Source: Bacteroidaceae bacterium (GTDB lineage: Bacteria > Bacteroidota > Bacteroidia > Bacteroidales > Bacteroidaceae). From it: 49,740 nucleotides of DNA. This document shows, piece by piece, positions 20,494-28,965 of the stretch. The notes beneath the pieces are model-generated. The model was given only the letters and a program-made list of their open reading frames with translations. It searched no databases and was not told the DNA's origin. The stretch's first letter is position 1; each line of letters begins with the position of its first letter. The stretch is taken from assembly GCA_024688885.1 (NCBI GenBank), contig JAILDV010000018.1:1-49740 (forward strand). The letters are read 5' to 3'. The position numbers and the translations under genes were made by a program.

Positions 20494-22442
20494 AAGTTGA
20501 AAGTTTAGAGTTGGAGACTGAAGGAGTGAAACCTCTTGACATACTGAAGAAATATTGGGGTTACGACTCTTTTCGGGGCATTCAGAGTGACATCATCGAG
20601 AGTGTCCTTAGTGGTCGTGACACAATGGGCTTGATGCCTACGGGCGGTGGAAAGAGCATCTGTTTTCAGGTGCCAGCACTGATGATGGAAGGGTTGTGCA
20701 TTGTGGTCACACCGCTCATTGCACTGATGAAGGATCAGGTGCGGCAGTTGAAGAATCGTGGCATCATGGCTGAGGCTGTCTATTCCGGCATGATGCGTGA
20801 AGACATCATCCGTGTGCTCGACAATGCTGTGCTGGGTGCTTATAAACTATTGTATGTCTCTCCTGAACGTCTTTCTACGGAAATCTTTTTGGCGAAGCTT
20901 GAACGGATGCGTCAAGTGAGCATGATTGTGGTGGATGAGGCGCATTGCGTCTCGCAATGGGGTTATGATTTTCGTCCTTCATATCTGCAAATCGCAAAGA
21001 TAAGACGACTGCTCCCATCAGAGGGCGTGCCTTTCTTGGCATTGACGGCTACGGCTACACCTAAGGTGGTGGATGATATACAGGAACAGTTGGGCTTTCG
21101 TGAGAAGAATGCCTTTTCAATGAGTTTTGAACGCAAGAATCTTATCTATGTGGTGCGTGAAACGGAGGACAGGGCAGGGGAGATGCTGCATATCTTGCAA
21201 GGAGTGCCTGATGGCAGTGCGATTGTCTATACACGTACCCGTCAGCAGACAGCGGAACTTGCCCGATTCTTGGAGGAGAATGGCATCACTGCCAGCAACT
21301 ATCATGCAGGTCTGACCGATGCGGAAAAAGACTACCGACAGGTGAACTGGACGAAAAACCGTGTGCGTGTGATGGTGGCGACGAATGCGTTTGGCATGGG
21401 TATTGACAAGCCTGATGTGCGAATGGTGATTCACTTCAACATGCCAGACTCGTTGGAGGCATATTTCCAAGAGGCAGGACGTGCAGGGCGTGATGGAAAG
21501 ACGTCATACGCAGTGCTGCTTTACAATCGTCGTGACATCCAAACACTGAACCGACGAGTTCCGGAGACTTATCCTGACCTTGACTATGTGAAGCAGACGT
21601 ATGAGAATGTGGCATACTTCTTGCAAGTGGGAGTGGGCGAGGCTTTGGGACGCACGTTCTATTTCCCGATGGAGATGTTCTGTGCTCGTTTCCATCAGTT
21701 CCCAGTACAGACCAATGCCGCCCTTCATCTGCTCAACAATGCGGGGTATATCGAATACCACGAGGAACAGGATTTTAAATCTGCCCTTCACTTCATTCTC
21801 CGAAAGGAGGAACTCTATCGCATCCATGAAACGGATGAAGACACTGAATTGCTCATTCAGACCATCTTGCGTACATATTCAGGCGTCTTTTCCAATTTTG
21901 TCTATATAGAAGAGACGCTGCTCTCTCACCTGACGGGACTATCTGCCGAACGGGTGTATCAGATGCTCAAAGACTTGCACCATAACCGTATCATCGACTT
22001 TATTCCACATCGTACGACTTCGACTGTGGGCTATACAGTTGCCCGTGTTGACACGGATTTGATAAATTTGCCAGATGCTGTTTATGCTGAACGTAAGGCG
22101 GACTATCAGGAGCGCATTGACCAGATGTCTAACTACGTCACCTCCACTGACAAATGCCGCAGCCGCATGTTGCTCAATTATTTCGGAGAACAGAATGATC
22201 ACGACTGTGGACAGTGTGATGTCTGTCTGGCACACAAGAATACTGCTGCCACTCATGCAGACACCATCATGAAGGCTGTACAGACTATAAAGGACTTTCT
22301 ACAAGACGGGAAGGCACATAAACTGATTGAACTGAAAAAGCTTTCCCTCAAAACGGAAGTCCTTGATGAAGCTATCAGCTACATGCTTGATGAAGAAATG
22401 CTGGTGACCGAAGGGGCGAAAGTGACATTGAATAATGAATAG
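20490..22442 (+). CDS. recQ: ATP-dependent DNA helicase RecQ
   Basis: RecQ unwinds DNA 3' to 5' and acts with RecJ on gapped or broken DNA. Superfamily 2 motifs: LMPTGGGKSICFQ (Walker A), VVDEAHCVSQWG (DEAH), LTATATP, ATNAFGMGIDKPDVR and QEAGRAGRDG. The zinc-binding cysteines are in CRSRMLLNYF and HDCGQCDVC. A winged-helix RQC part follows, and the C-terminal 60 residues do not look like a normal HRDC domain. The start is uncertain: TTG at 20490 overlaps the recJ stop, while GTG at 20526 (VKPLDILKKYWGYDSFRG) fits the conserved region better. No ATG is available. Confidence 0.96.
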   Translation: MKVESLELETEGVKPLDILKKYWGYDSFRGIQSDIIESVLSGRDTMGLMPTGGGKSICFQVPALMMEGLCIVVTPLIALMKDQVRQLKNRGIMAEAVYSGMMREDIIRVLDNAVLGAYKLLYVSPERLSTEIFLAKLERMRQVSMIVVDEAHCVSQWGYDFRPSYLQIAKIRRLLPSEGVPFLALTATATPKVVDDIQEQLGFREKNAFSMSFERKNLIYVVRETEDRAGEMLHILQGVPDGSAIVYTRTRQQTAELARFLEENGITASNYHAGLTDAEKDYRQVNWTKNRVRVMVATNAFGMGIDKPDVRMVIHFNMPDSLEAYFQEAGRAGRDGKTSYAVLLYNRRDIQTLNRRVPETYPDLDYVKQTYENVAYFLQVGVGEALGRTFYFPMEMFCARFHQFPVQTNAALHLLNNAGYIEYHEEQDFKSALHFILRKEELYRIHETDEDTELLIQTILRTYSGVFSNFVYIEETLLSHLTGLSAERVYQMLKDLHHNRIIDFIPHRTTSTVGYTVARVDTDLINLPDAVYAERKADYQERIDQMSNYVTSTDKCRSRMLLNYFGEQNDHDCGQCDVCLAHKNTAATHADTIMKAVQTIKDFLQDGKAHKLIELKKLSLKTEVLDEAISYMLDEEMLVTEGAKVTLNNE

Positions 22443-22472
22443 TATATTGTAAATTATCAAATAGGAAATATC

Positions 22473-22790
22473 ATGACACCTATCGAAATCATCATCCAAA
22501 CCACTCAAGACATTGCCTCCAATCCTTCTGATGCGGAGGCATACAAGCGTCGTGCCATCACTCTCTGCCAGATGCGGCAGTATGATGAGGCGATGAAAGA
22601 CCTTGATACACTCATCGACACTCTCCACTCTGACGATGCGGAAGTCTATCAACTTCGTGGTACACTCCGTATGGATCGGGACGACAAGATTGGTGCTCTC
22701 AACGACATGCGCAAGGCTTTAGACCTTAATCCCCAATTGCTTGAGAAACTCAATGGAGAGTTCAAAACCACAGAAAAAGGGCATTGCTAA
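22473..22790 (+). CDS. Small tetratricopeptide-repeat protein
   Basis: This 105-residue cytosolic protein appears to consist of about two and a half TPR units: DAEAYKRRAITLCQMRQYDEA, DAEVYQLRGTLRMDRDDKIGA and a C-terminal helix. TPRs mediate protein contacts, and the partner is unknown. It has no signal peptide. It follows recQ by 30 bases, probably in one transcript, and its stop codon lies within a terminator hairpin. Confidence 0.82.
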   Translation: MTPIEIIIQTTQDIASNPSDAEAYKRRAITLCQMRQYDEAMKDLDTLIDTLHSDDAEVYQLRGTLRMDRDDKIGALNDMRKALDLNPQLLEKLNGEFKTTEKGHC

Positions 22791-22810
22791 TTGTATAGCG
22801 ATGCCCTTTT
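22776..22810. terminator. Bidirectional terminator between the TPR gene and tyrA
   Basis: AAAAGGGCATTGCTA pairs with TAGCGATGCCCTTTT (one mismatch) around a short loop. It overlaps the stop codon of the TPR gene and lies just beyond the tyrA stop. Confidence 0.85.
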
Positions 22811-22828
22811 CCATATCATGATTCTGCC

Positions 22829-23602
22829 TTACTTGATGTTCTTTCGAATTTTTGTCAAGTATTGCTGCATGTGTTCCTCATCACGGGTGTCAATGATTTC
22901 GATAATCTCTTTCATCTCCTTGCGAATCTGCTCCACCTGCCCTTTAGTGTAAGGGTTGAAGAGGATTTCACGCAGGAGGGTGTCGTCCTCAGAAAGTACA
23001 CCTTTGGCAATCTTCATGTGGCGCTTGAAGGTGGTGCCTGGTGCATCTTGATGCTTCATCACGGCTGCAAAGGCGAAAGTGGAGATGAAAGGAATGGAGA
23101 GTGAATATGCTACTGTTTGGTCATGCTCTTCGAAGGTGTATTCGAAAATGTTGAGACCAAGACGGGAGTAGAGGTCCTTGAAAAAACAACGCCCCATGTA
23201 GTCACCCTCGTTGATGATGATGGCGTTTTCGTCATTCAGTTTGCCGAGATTGGCAAAAGTGGGGCCAAACATCGGGTGGGTGCTCACATAGTGGAACCCA
23301 CTTGCCTCATAGTACTCCTTGAATCCTGTCTTTACTGACGAAATGTCGGAAAGAATACAAGACTTGGGAAGATGGGGTATCACCTCGTCAAACACTTTTA
23401 GTGTATATTTGAGGCTGACGGCATTGATGACCAGCTCTGGCTCAAATGCACTAATTTCCTCCATCGTGGTGAAACGTTGGGTATTGTACATGAAGCGCAA
23501 TTTCTTTGGGTCGATATCGTACACAGCCACCTCGTGGTCAAACGATAAAAGGTCTGTGAAGAACGAACCCATCTTGCCGGCTCCTAATATCAGTATTTTC
23601 AT
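22829..23602 (-). CDS. tyrA: Prephenate dehydrogenase
   Basis: TyrA oxidises prephenate to 4-hydroxyphenylpyruvate, the tyrosine branch. The NAD-binding strand is MKILILGAGKMGSFF, and the ISSVKTGFKEYYEASGFHYV and STHPMFGPTF segments are typical of the family. The length of 257 residues covers the catalytic domain only; a C-terminal ACT domain is absent, so feedback control may rest on the attenuator or on other enzymes. It is the last gene of the leftward operon that begins with pheA. Confidence 0.92.
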   Translation of the reverse strand: MKILILGAGKMGSFFTDLLSFDHEVAVYDIDPKKLRFMYNTQRFTTMEEISAFEPELVINAVSLKYTLKVFDEVIPHLPKSCILSDISSVKTGFKEYYEASGFHYVSTHPMFGPTFANLGKLNDENAIIINEGDYMGRCFFKDLYSRLGLNIFEYTFEEHDQTVAYSLSIPFISTFAFAAVMKHQDAPGTTFKRHMKIAKGVLSEDDTLLREILFNPYTKGQVEQIRKEMKEIIEIIDTRDEEHMQQYLTKIRKNIK

Positions 23603-23631
23603 TTGTAAACTAATAGTTGTTAGTTTTTAAC

Positions 23632-24696
23632 TTACTTGTTGATGATTTCTATCTGCTGATGAACGCTCTCCTCGTGGATGCTTTCGAACACCTTGGCGAC
23701 AAAGTCTGGACTCATGCCACAGAGTGAGCCTTGCACACCGCGCTTCGACAGAATCTCGTTATAGCGGACAGCCTGAAGCACAGTCATGTTATGTTCTTTC
23801 TTGTAGTGACCAATTTCACGGCAGACACGCATACGTTTTGCCAAGATGTCCATGAGCTGGTTGTCCAGTTCGTCAATCTGTTTACGCATGCTGGCAAGTC
23901 CTTCGGTGGTGGTGTGCTCATCGCGGATGACGAGCAGGGAGAGGATGTAGTCTAGCACTTCAGGTGTCACCTGCTGCTTGGCATCGCTCCATGCCTTGTC
24001 AGGATCGCAGTGAGCCTCTACAATCAGACCATCAAAACCAAGGTCCATTGCCTGCTGGCAGAGTGGAGCAATCAGTTCGCGACGACCACCAATGTGAGAG
24101 GGATCGCAGATAATGGGCAAATTTGGAATACGACGGTGCAGTTCGATTGGAATCTGCCACATTGGTGCATTGCGGTAAATCTTCTGCTCGTAAGAGGAGA
24201 ATCCGCGATGGATGGCTCCCATGCGTTTGACACCTGCCTGATTGATGCGCTCCAAGGCACCAATCCACAGTTCAATGTCGGGATTGACAGGGTTCTTCAC
24301 GAACACGGGTATGTCCACACCTTTCAGTGCATCAGCCAGTGCCTGTACGGCAAACGGATTGGCAGTGGTGCGGGCGCCTATCCAGAGGATGTCCATGTCG
24401 TACTTCAGTGCCAGTTCCACATGTTCTGGTGTTGCCACCTCTGTGGAGATGAGCATGTGGGTTTCTTCCTTCACCTGCTTCATCCAAGGCAGTGCCTTCT
24501 CGCCGTGACCTTCAAAGCCTCCGGGTTTGGTGCGTGGCTTCCACACACCAGCACGGAAATTGTGACAGCCCTTCATGGCCAGTTCACGTGCAGTTTCCAT
24601 CACTTGCTCCTCTGTTTCGGCGGAGCATGGTCCAGCAATCACGAACGGACGTTCGTTGTCGCTTGGCAAATTTAGGGGTTCGAGTTCGAGTTCCAT
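23632..24696 (-). CDS. Bifunctional DAHP synthase (type I-beta) / chorismate mutase
   Basis: The N-terminal part forms DAHP from erythrose-4-phosphate and phosphoenolpyruvate: PFVIAGPCSAETEEQ, FRAGVWKPRTKPGGFEG, GARTTANPFAVQ, HRGFSSYEQKIYRN, ICDPSHIGGRRELI and VEAHCDPDKAWSDA. The C-terminal part, from about residue 265, is an AroQ-type chorismate mutase (MRKQIDELDNQLMDILAKRM, then EIGHYKKEH). This fusion is known in Bacteroidetes. The ATG at 24696 (MELELEPL) is preferred over a longer reading to 24750, which would overlap the aminotransferase gene. It has 354 residues. Confidence 0.95.
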   Translation of the reverse strand: MELELEPLNLPSDNERPFVIAGPCSAETEEQVMETARELAMKGCHNFRAGVWKPRTKPGGFEGHGEKALPWMKQVKEETHMLISTEVATPEHVELALKYDMDILWIGARTTANPFAVQALADALKGVDIPVFVKNPVNPDIELWIGALERINQAGVKRMGAIHRGFSSYEQKIYRNAPMWQIPIELHRRIPNLPIICDPSHIGGRRELIAPLCQQAMDLGFDGLIVEAHCDPDKAWSDAKQQVTPEVLDYILSLLVIRDEHTTTEGLASMRKQIDELDNQLMDILAKRMRVCREIGHYKKEHNMTVLQAVRYNEILSKRGVQGSLCGMSPDFVAKVFESIHEESVHQQIEIINK

Positions 24697-24712
24697 ATTG
24701 TGTATTGTTTTA

Positions 24713-25882
24713 TTAGTTCTTGAATACTTCTTTGATTCTTTCCAATGCAAGTTTCATCTTCTCGTCTTTCGCACAGAGCGAGATGCGGATGTAGCGCTTA
24801 CCGTTCGAGCCGAAGATGAATCCTGGGGTAATGAAGACACGGGCTTCATGTAACACCTTCTCAGTCAGGTCCTCCACATCGGCAATGCTGTCGGGGATGC
24901 GTCCCCAAAGGAACATGCCCTGCTGTGTGGGGTCAAATGTGCAACCCAGCGTGGTCATGATGTCCTCAGCTATCTTGCGGCGAGTGGCATAGGTCTCGAT
25001 GTTGGCGTTTGTGTGCCATGCCTCTGTGTTCTCGTATGCCTGTGCGGCAGCCAGTTGCAGGGGACGGAAAGTTCCTGAGTCGATGTTGCTCTTAATCTTC
25101 AGAATCCATTGTACGAAGGTGCTGTTTGTAGCCAGCATGCCTACACGCCAACCAGGCATATTGTGGCTCTTCGACATGGAGTTGAATTCGATGCAGCACT
25201 CCTTCGCTCCTGGCACTTGCAGGATGCTCAGGTGCTCGTCGCGGTTCAGGATGAACGAGTAGGGATTGTCATTCACCACCACGATGTCATGCTTTCGTGC
25301 GAATGCTACAATCTTCTCATACAGCTCCCGTGTGGCACGTCCACCTGTGGGCATATTGGGGTAGTTTGTCCACATCAGTTTTACACCGCTTAAGTCCATC
25401 GCCTCCAACTGCTCGAAGTCGGGTTGCCAGCCGTTGCTCTCCATGAGGTCGTAGTTTACGATTTCCTGTCCCAGAATCTTGCTCAGCGAGGTGTAGGTGG
25501 GGTAGCCAGGATTGGGCACCAACACCTTGTCACCAGGGTTGCACAATGCCAAAGTCACGTGCAGGATTCCCTCCTTGCTGCCGATGAGGGGCTGAATCTC
25601 TGTGGCAGGGTCGAGTGTTACGCCATACCAGCGTTGGTAGAAGTTAGCCATCGCCTTGCGCAGTTCGGGAATGCCCACTGTGGGTTGGTATCCATGGGCA
25701 TCGGGACGGTGCGCATGCTCACAAAGCACGTCGATGGTTTCTGCACTGGGCGGCATGTCAGGACTACCGATGGCAAGGGAGATGATATCTTTACCTTCGG
25801 CATTGAGTTTTGCCACCTCTTTCAGTTTTCTCGAAAAGTAATACTCGCTCACAAGCGAGAGTCTGTCTGCTGGTTGTATCAT
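24713..25882 (-). CDS. PLP-dependent aminotransferase (class I/II), probably for aromatic amino acids
   Basis: This 389-residue fold-type I aminotransferase shows SLAIGSPDMPPSAETID near the N-terminus, WTNYPNMPTGG, VVNDNPYSF and the PLP lysine in FNSMSKSHNMPGWRVG. The C-terminal arginine region is KRYIRISLC. General relatives act on aspartate, aromatic or LL-diaminopimelate substrates. Its position between prephenate dehydratase and DAHP synthase/chorismate mutase suggests the final transamination to Phe and Tyr, or transamination of prephenate. The first four bases overlap the end of pheA. Confidence 0.9.
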   Translation of the reverse strand: MIQPADRLSLVSEYYFSRKLKEVAKLNAEGKDIISLAIGSPDMPPSAETIDVLCEHAHRPDAHGYQPTVGIPELRKAMANFYQRWYGVTLDPATEIQPLIGSKEGILHVTLALCNPGDKVLVPNPGYPTYTSLSKILGQEIVNYDLMESNGWQPDFEQLEAMDLSGVKLMWTNYPNMPTGGRATRELYEKIVAFARKHDIVVVNDNPYSFILNRDEHLSILQVPGAKECCIEFNSMSKSHNMPGWRVGMLATNSTFVQWILKIKSNIDSGTFRPLQLAAAQAYENTEAWHTNANIETYATRRKIAEDIMTTLGCTFDPTQQGMFLWGRIPDSIADVEDLTEKVLHEARVFITPGFIFGSNGKRYIRISLCAKDEKMKLALERIKEVFKN

Positions 25883-26727
25883 TGTTCTATGGTGCTTTTT
25901 CCTTCCTTGTATTCTCCTAACACTTTCATTTGTTTGGTCAGTGGTCTCACCGCATCGATGCTCTGGCGGTAACGGGTGTAGTCATCGTACATCACGTCGA
26001 TGTAGAACATATATTCCCATTCCCGTCCGATGATGGGCAACGATTGAATCTTGGTCAGGTTGATTTTGTAAAATGAGAAGATGCTCAGCACTTGTGAGAG
26101 GGAACCCTCGCTGTGAGGCAAACTGAACACGATGCTTGACTTGTTAGACTTGGTTGGCACACTCAGTTCTTCTGCCAACCAAGGGTCTGCCAGCACCAGA
26201 AAGCGCGTGAAATTGTGTTTGTTCGTCTCAATGCCTTCCTCCAGCACCTTCATGCCGTAGAGTGGGGCAGCGTACTTCGAGCAGATGGCGGCATGTCCTC
26301 TCAGTCCGTTTTCGCTGATGTTCTTGGCAGAACCTGCCGTGTCATCCGTCTCCACAATTTTCAGTTGAGGGTGCTGCTTCAGGAAATGCCTGCACTGCAT
26401 CAATGCAACAGGGTGTGAGTTCACCTCTGTGATATCCTCCCAATTGTCTTCGGGCAGACACATGATGCTGTGTGAGATGCGGAGTTTGTGCTCACCTACA
26501 ATCTGCATGCCGCTGTCGCGCAGCAGTTCGTAGTTGTGCAGCAGAGATCCTGCGATGGTGTTCTCGATAGCCACCATACCAATTACGTTTGAGTCCTTCT
26601 TCATCTCCTCAAACACCTCTTCGAACGTGCCACAGCAGATCAGTTCCACCTCTTCGTTCTCAAAGTAATAGTGGCTTGCCACATCGTGGTAACTCCCCAC
26701 CTCTCCTTGTATTGCTACTCTTCTCAT
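25879..26727 (-). CDS. pheA: Prephenate dehydratase
   Basis: This enzyme converts prephenate to phenylpyruvate, the phenylalanine branch. The catalytic domain opens with VAIQGEVGSYHDVASHYYF. The active-site motif with the essential Thr is HNFTRFLVLA (about residue 173). A regulatory ACT domain follows, with HSEGSLSQVLSIFSFYKINL. The protein has 282 residues and no chorismate mutase, which is fused to DAHP synthase two genes downstream. It is the first gene of the operon. Its leader has a Tyr/Phe-rich peptide and a terminator, so transcription should respond to charged tRNA-Phe and tRNA-Tyr. Confidence 0.95.
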   Translation of the reverse strand: MRRVAIQGEVGSYHDVASHYYFENEEVELICCGTFEEVFEEMKKDSNVIGMVAIENTIAGSLLHNYELLRDSGMQIVGEHKLRISHSIMCLPEDNWEDITEVNSHPVALMQCRHFLKQHPQLKIVETDDTAGSAKNISENGLRGHAAICSKYAAPLYGMKVLEEGIETNKHNFTRFLVLADPWLAEELSVPTKSNKSSIVFSLPHSEGSLSQVLSIFSFYKINLTKIQSLPIIGREWEYMFYIDVMYDDYTRYRQSIDAVRPLTKQMKVLGEYKEGKSTIEQ

Positions 26728-26755
26728 ATATTATATAATGTATGTCGTGTTCACT

Positions 26756-26783
26756 AAAAAGCCCCACTCTTTGGAGCGGGGCT
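26756..26783 (-). terminator. Attenuator terminator upstream of pheA
   Basis: On the minus strand AGCCCCGCTC pairs with GAGTGGGGCT (one G-U pair) around CAAA and is followed by TTTT. It lies about 30 bases before the pheA ATG. Its 5' arm contains CCCGCTC, which can instead pair with GAGCGGG (26841-26835) directly behind the leader-peptide stop codon. That gives an antiterminator. Confidence 0.88.
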
Positions 26784-26841
26784 ATATTGTTGTTCTCTAC
26801 GTATCTATTGCAAATTTGTTGAAACACATAACTACCCGCTC

Positions 26842-26898
26842 TTACTCGTTGCCAAAGTAAAAGTAAAAATAGTAATATGCGTTAAACAATGATTTCAT
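26842..26898 (-). CDS. Aromatic amino acid leader peptide (attenuation)
   Basis: The 18-residue frame reads MKSLFNAYYYFYFYFGNE. Residues 8-15 are eight consecutive Tyr/Phe codons and residue 5 is also Phe. The frame lies between a -7 box (26918-26925) and the attenuator hairpin (26756-26783). GAGCGGG starts at the base after the TAA. A ribosome stalled in the Tyr/Phe run would leave GAGCGGG free to pair with CCCGCTC and block the terminator. A ribosome reaching the stop codon would cover it and let the terminator form. This is the classical pheL/trpL logic, placed before Phe/Tyr biosynthesis genes. Confidence 0.88.
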   Translation of the reverse strand: MKSLFNAYYYFYFYFGNE

Positions 26899-26917
26899 CT
26901 TTCTTTCAATTTCGCTG

Positions 26918-26925
26918 CAAAAGTA
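26918..26925 (-). promoter_or_regulatory. -7 box of the aromatic amino acid operon
   Basis: On the minus strand this reads TACTTTTG, 19 bases before the leader-peptide ATG and about 190 bases before pheA. Confidence 0.75.
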
Positions 26926-27118
26926 CACACATTTCTCGAAACCACCAACACTTTTCATGAAAAAATGCGGTTTCAGCTGAAAAAAGTTCATCGTCTTCAT
27001 AGTTCTTTCTCTGATATGACAGGGTTAATGTACTTTTCAGGAAGAAATAGAGGTACATTGTGTCACTACTGAACCAAGAAAAAAACGGCTACATGTGTGG
27101 TTTCTTGAAAAAATGTTG

Positions 27119-27126
27119 TATCTTTG
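27119..27126 (+). promoter_or_regulatory. -7 box of the alarmone hydrolase/synthetase gene
   Basis: TATCTTTG lies 96 bases before the ATG at 27223. Upstream, AATGTAC and GTACATT (about 27026-27057) form an inverted repeat of unknown meaning. The rest of the gap 26926-27118 shows nothing else I can name. Confidence 0.65.
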
Positions 27127-27222
27127 CATCGGATAGCCGAGGGCGGGAATCGTCTGTCTGTTGCCAAGGTGATGAAGAAATAATTAGGTGAACAAAATCG
27201 ACAGGAATCAAAAACAACCAGT

Positions 27223-28911
27223 ATGGCAAATCAACCATTAAACACGGAACTTCTGGATCGCGCCATTGTGTTTGCAGTACGTGCCCATGCTGGCACTGAG
27301 CGTCGAGCCAAGGGCTTTCCTTATATCGTGCACCCGATGGAGGCTGTGGCAATTGTTGCTACGATGACAAGCGACCAAGAATTGCTGGCAGCAGCCATCC
27401 TTCACGACACGGTAGAGGATACAGACGTGACTGTGGAACAAATCCGGGAAGAATTTGGCGAACGTGTCGCCTCGCTGGTGGCTATGGAGAGTGACGCTGT
27501 GGTGGAAGGTGTGTGTAAGGAGGACAGTTGGCATGCTCGCAAACAAGCTGCCATTGACAGAATTGCCAGTGCCCCGTTGGATGCCAAGATGGTTGCCCTT
27601 GGTGACAAGCTTTCCAACATGCGAGCCATTGCCCGTGACTATGCTGTGCAGGGTGATGCCCTTTGGAGCATCTTCCGCATCAAAGACCCCAAAGAGCATG
27701 AGTGGCACTATCGGGGACTTGCGGATTCGCTTCATGAACTTCATGGCACCTTTGCATATCAAGAATTTGAACAGCTTGTCAATCAAGTGTTCGGTGAGCG
27801 GAAGAATCAGGGGGAAAAGATTCAAAAAATAGTTAGACCAATGAAAAATACTATTAAACTGGATGCCCATGGTGAACAACTCATGCAACAGTTCCATGAG
27901 TTGCAGCCCACGTTGGAGGTGTTGGCGAAGGATGCATACGACCAGCTTCGTCATGCCTTGCGCGAACAGGGCATCTATGTCACTGCCATCGAGTGTAGGG
28001 TGAAGACCGAGAGTTCGTTGGCTGGCAAACTTGAACTGAAGGGGGCGAAATATAAAAGCATCGATGACATCACCGATCTGGTGGGGCTTCGCGTGATTAC
28101 TTTCTACACCGATGAGGTGGACAAGGTGGCTGTCATTGCCAAGAGCATCTTCGATGTTGACTGGCAGGAGAGTGTGGACAAGCGTAAACTGCATGAGCTT
28201 GATTCCTTTGGCTATAACTCGCTTCACTATATTTGTCGACTTAAAACTGGCGGTCCTCGATTTGAACTGCAGATGCGTACAGCCTTGCAGCATGTATGGT
28301 CCACCATTGAGCACGACACAGGCTATAAGGGTGAGGTTAAAATTCCTAAGGAATACCGTCGTCAGTTCAGCAGGTTAGCTGGCATGTTGGAATTGATTGA
28401 CGATGAGTTCAGCCGTCTTCGTCTTGCGCTTAGTGACTATCGTCGGCGATTGAAATCCCTGGTGGAGGACGGACATCTTGGAGAAGTTCCATTGTCTGCG
28501 GACTCCTTCCGCAACTACCTTGACCTGCACCCATTTGATCGTCTGAATAGACGTATTGCCGCTGTCAACCAAGCTGAAATCTATCCTGTCTCACTGATGC
28601 CTTTCCTGCCTGTGTTGGAATCGTTTGGATTGGAAACATTGGACGATGTGCAGCACTTTATTGATGAGAACAGTGATGATGCCTATCAGTTGGCTGTCTC
28701 GCAGTTAGCGGTCACCGATTTTGACATTCTGTCTTCTGGCGCAGCCCTGCAGAACCTCTGTATGGTACATGTGTTGAAGCAAGGTGATGGACGCGACGGA
28801 TTGAAGGCTATTTTTGATACCATCAATGGTGAGAGCGATGCCAATGGTTTGCTGGCAGACATGATTTGGAAACAGGCTGCGACACTGCCTTTCTTGGCAA
28901 CCATTGTATAA
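27223..28911 (+). CDS. HD hydrolase / RelA-SpoT synthetase fusion lacking TGS and ACT domains
   Basis: Residues 1 to about 190 are a small HD alarmone hydrolase (PYIVHPMEA, AAILHDTVEDTDVT, ALGDKLSNMRAIARD). Residues about 225-400 are a (p)ppGpp synthetase core (CRVKTESSLAGKL, DITDLVGLRVITFY, DSFGYNSLHYICRL, FELQMRTALQHVWSTIEHD). The last 150 residues are helical and unrecognised. Long RelA/SpoT proteins carry TGS, helical and ACT parts after the synthetase; none is visible in these 562 residues. The synthetase core looks most like the small alarmone synthetases. Both active-site signatures appear intact, so the protein may make and destroy alarmone. It has its own promoter. Confidence 0.85.
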   Translation: MANQPLNTELLDRAIVFAVRAHAGTERRAKGFPYIVHPMEAVAIVATMTSDQELLAAAILHDTVEDTDVTVEQIREEFGERVASLVAMESDAVVEGVCKEDSWHARKQAAIDRIASAPLDAKMVALGDKLSNMRAIARDYAVQGDALWSIFRIKDPKEHEWHYRGLADSLHELHGTFAYQEFEQLVNQVFGERKNQGEKIQKIVRPMKNTIKLDAHGEQLMQQFHELQPTLEVLAKDAYDQLRHALREQGIYVTAIECRVKTESSLAGKLELKGAKYKSIDDITDLVGLRVITFYTDEVDKVAVIAKSIFDVDWQESVDKRKLHELDSFGYNSLHYICRLKTGGPRFELQMRTALQHVWSTIEHDTGYKGEVKIPKEYRRQFSRLAGMLELIDDEFSRLRLALSDYRRRLKSLVEDGHLGEVPLSADSFRNYLDLHPFDRLNRRIAAVNQAEIYPVSLMPFLPVLESFGLETLDDVQHFIDENSDDAYQLAVSQLAVTDFDILSSGAALQNLCMVHVLKQGDGRDGLKAIFDTINGESDANGLLADMIWKQAATLPFLATIV

Positions 28912-28965
28912 GGCTAAAGGTGGCAGCTTGGTAGTACAGGATTAGGAAGACCGATGTACGCAATG

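Noticed and set aside
27238-28314. 358-residue open frame antisense to the alarmone gene
   Set aside because: Same reason: a shadow of a well-supported gene on the opposite strand.
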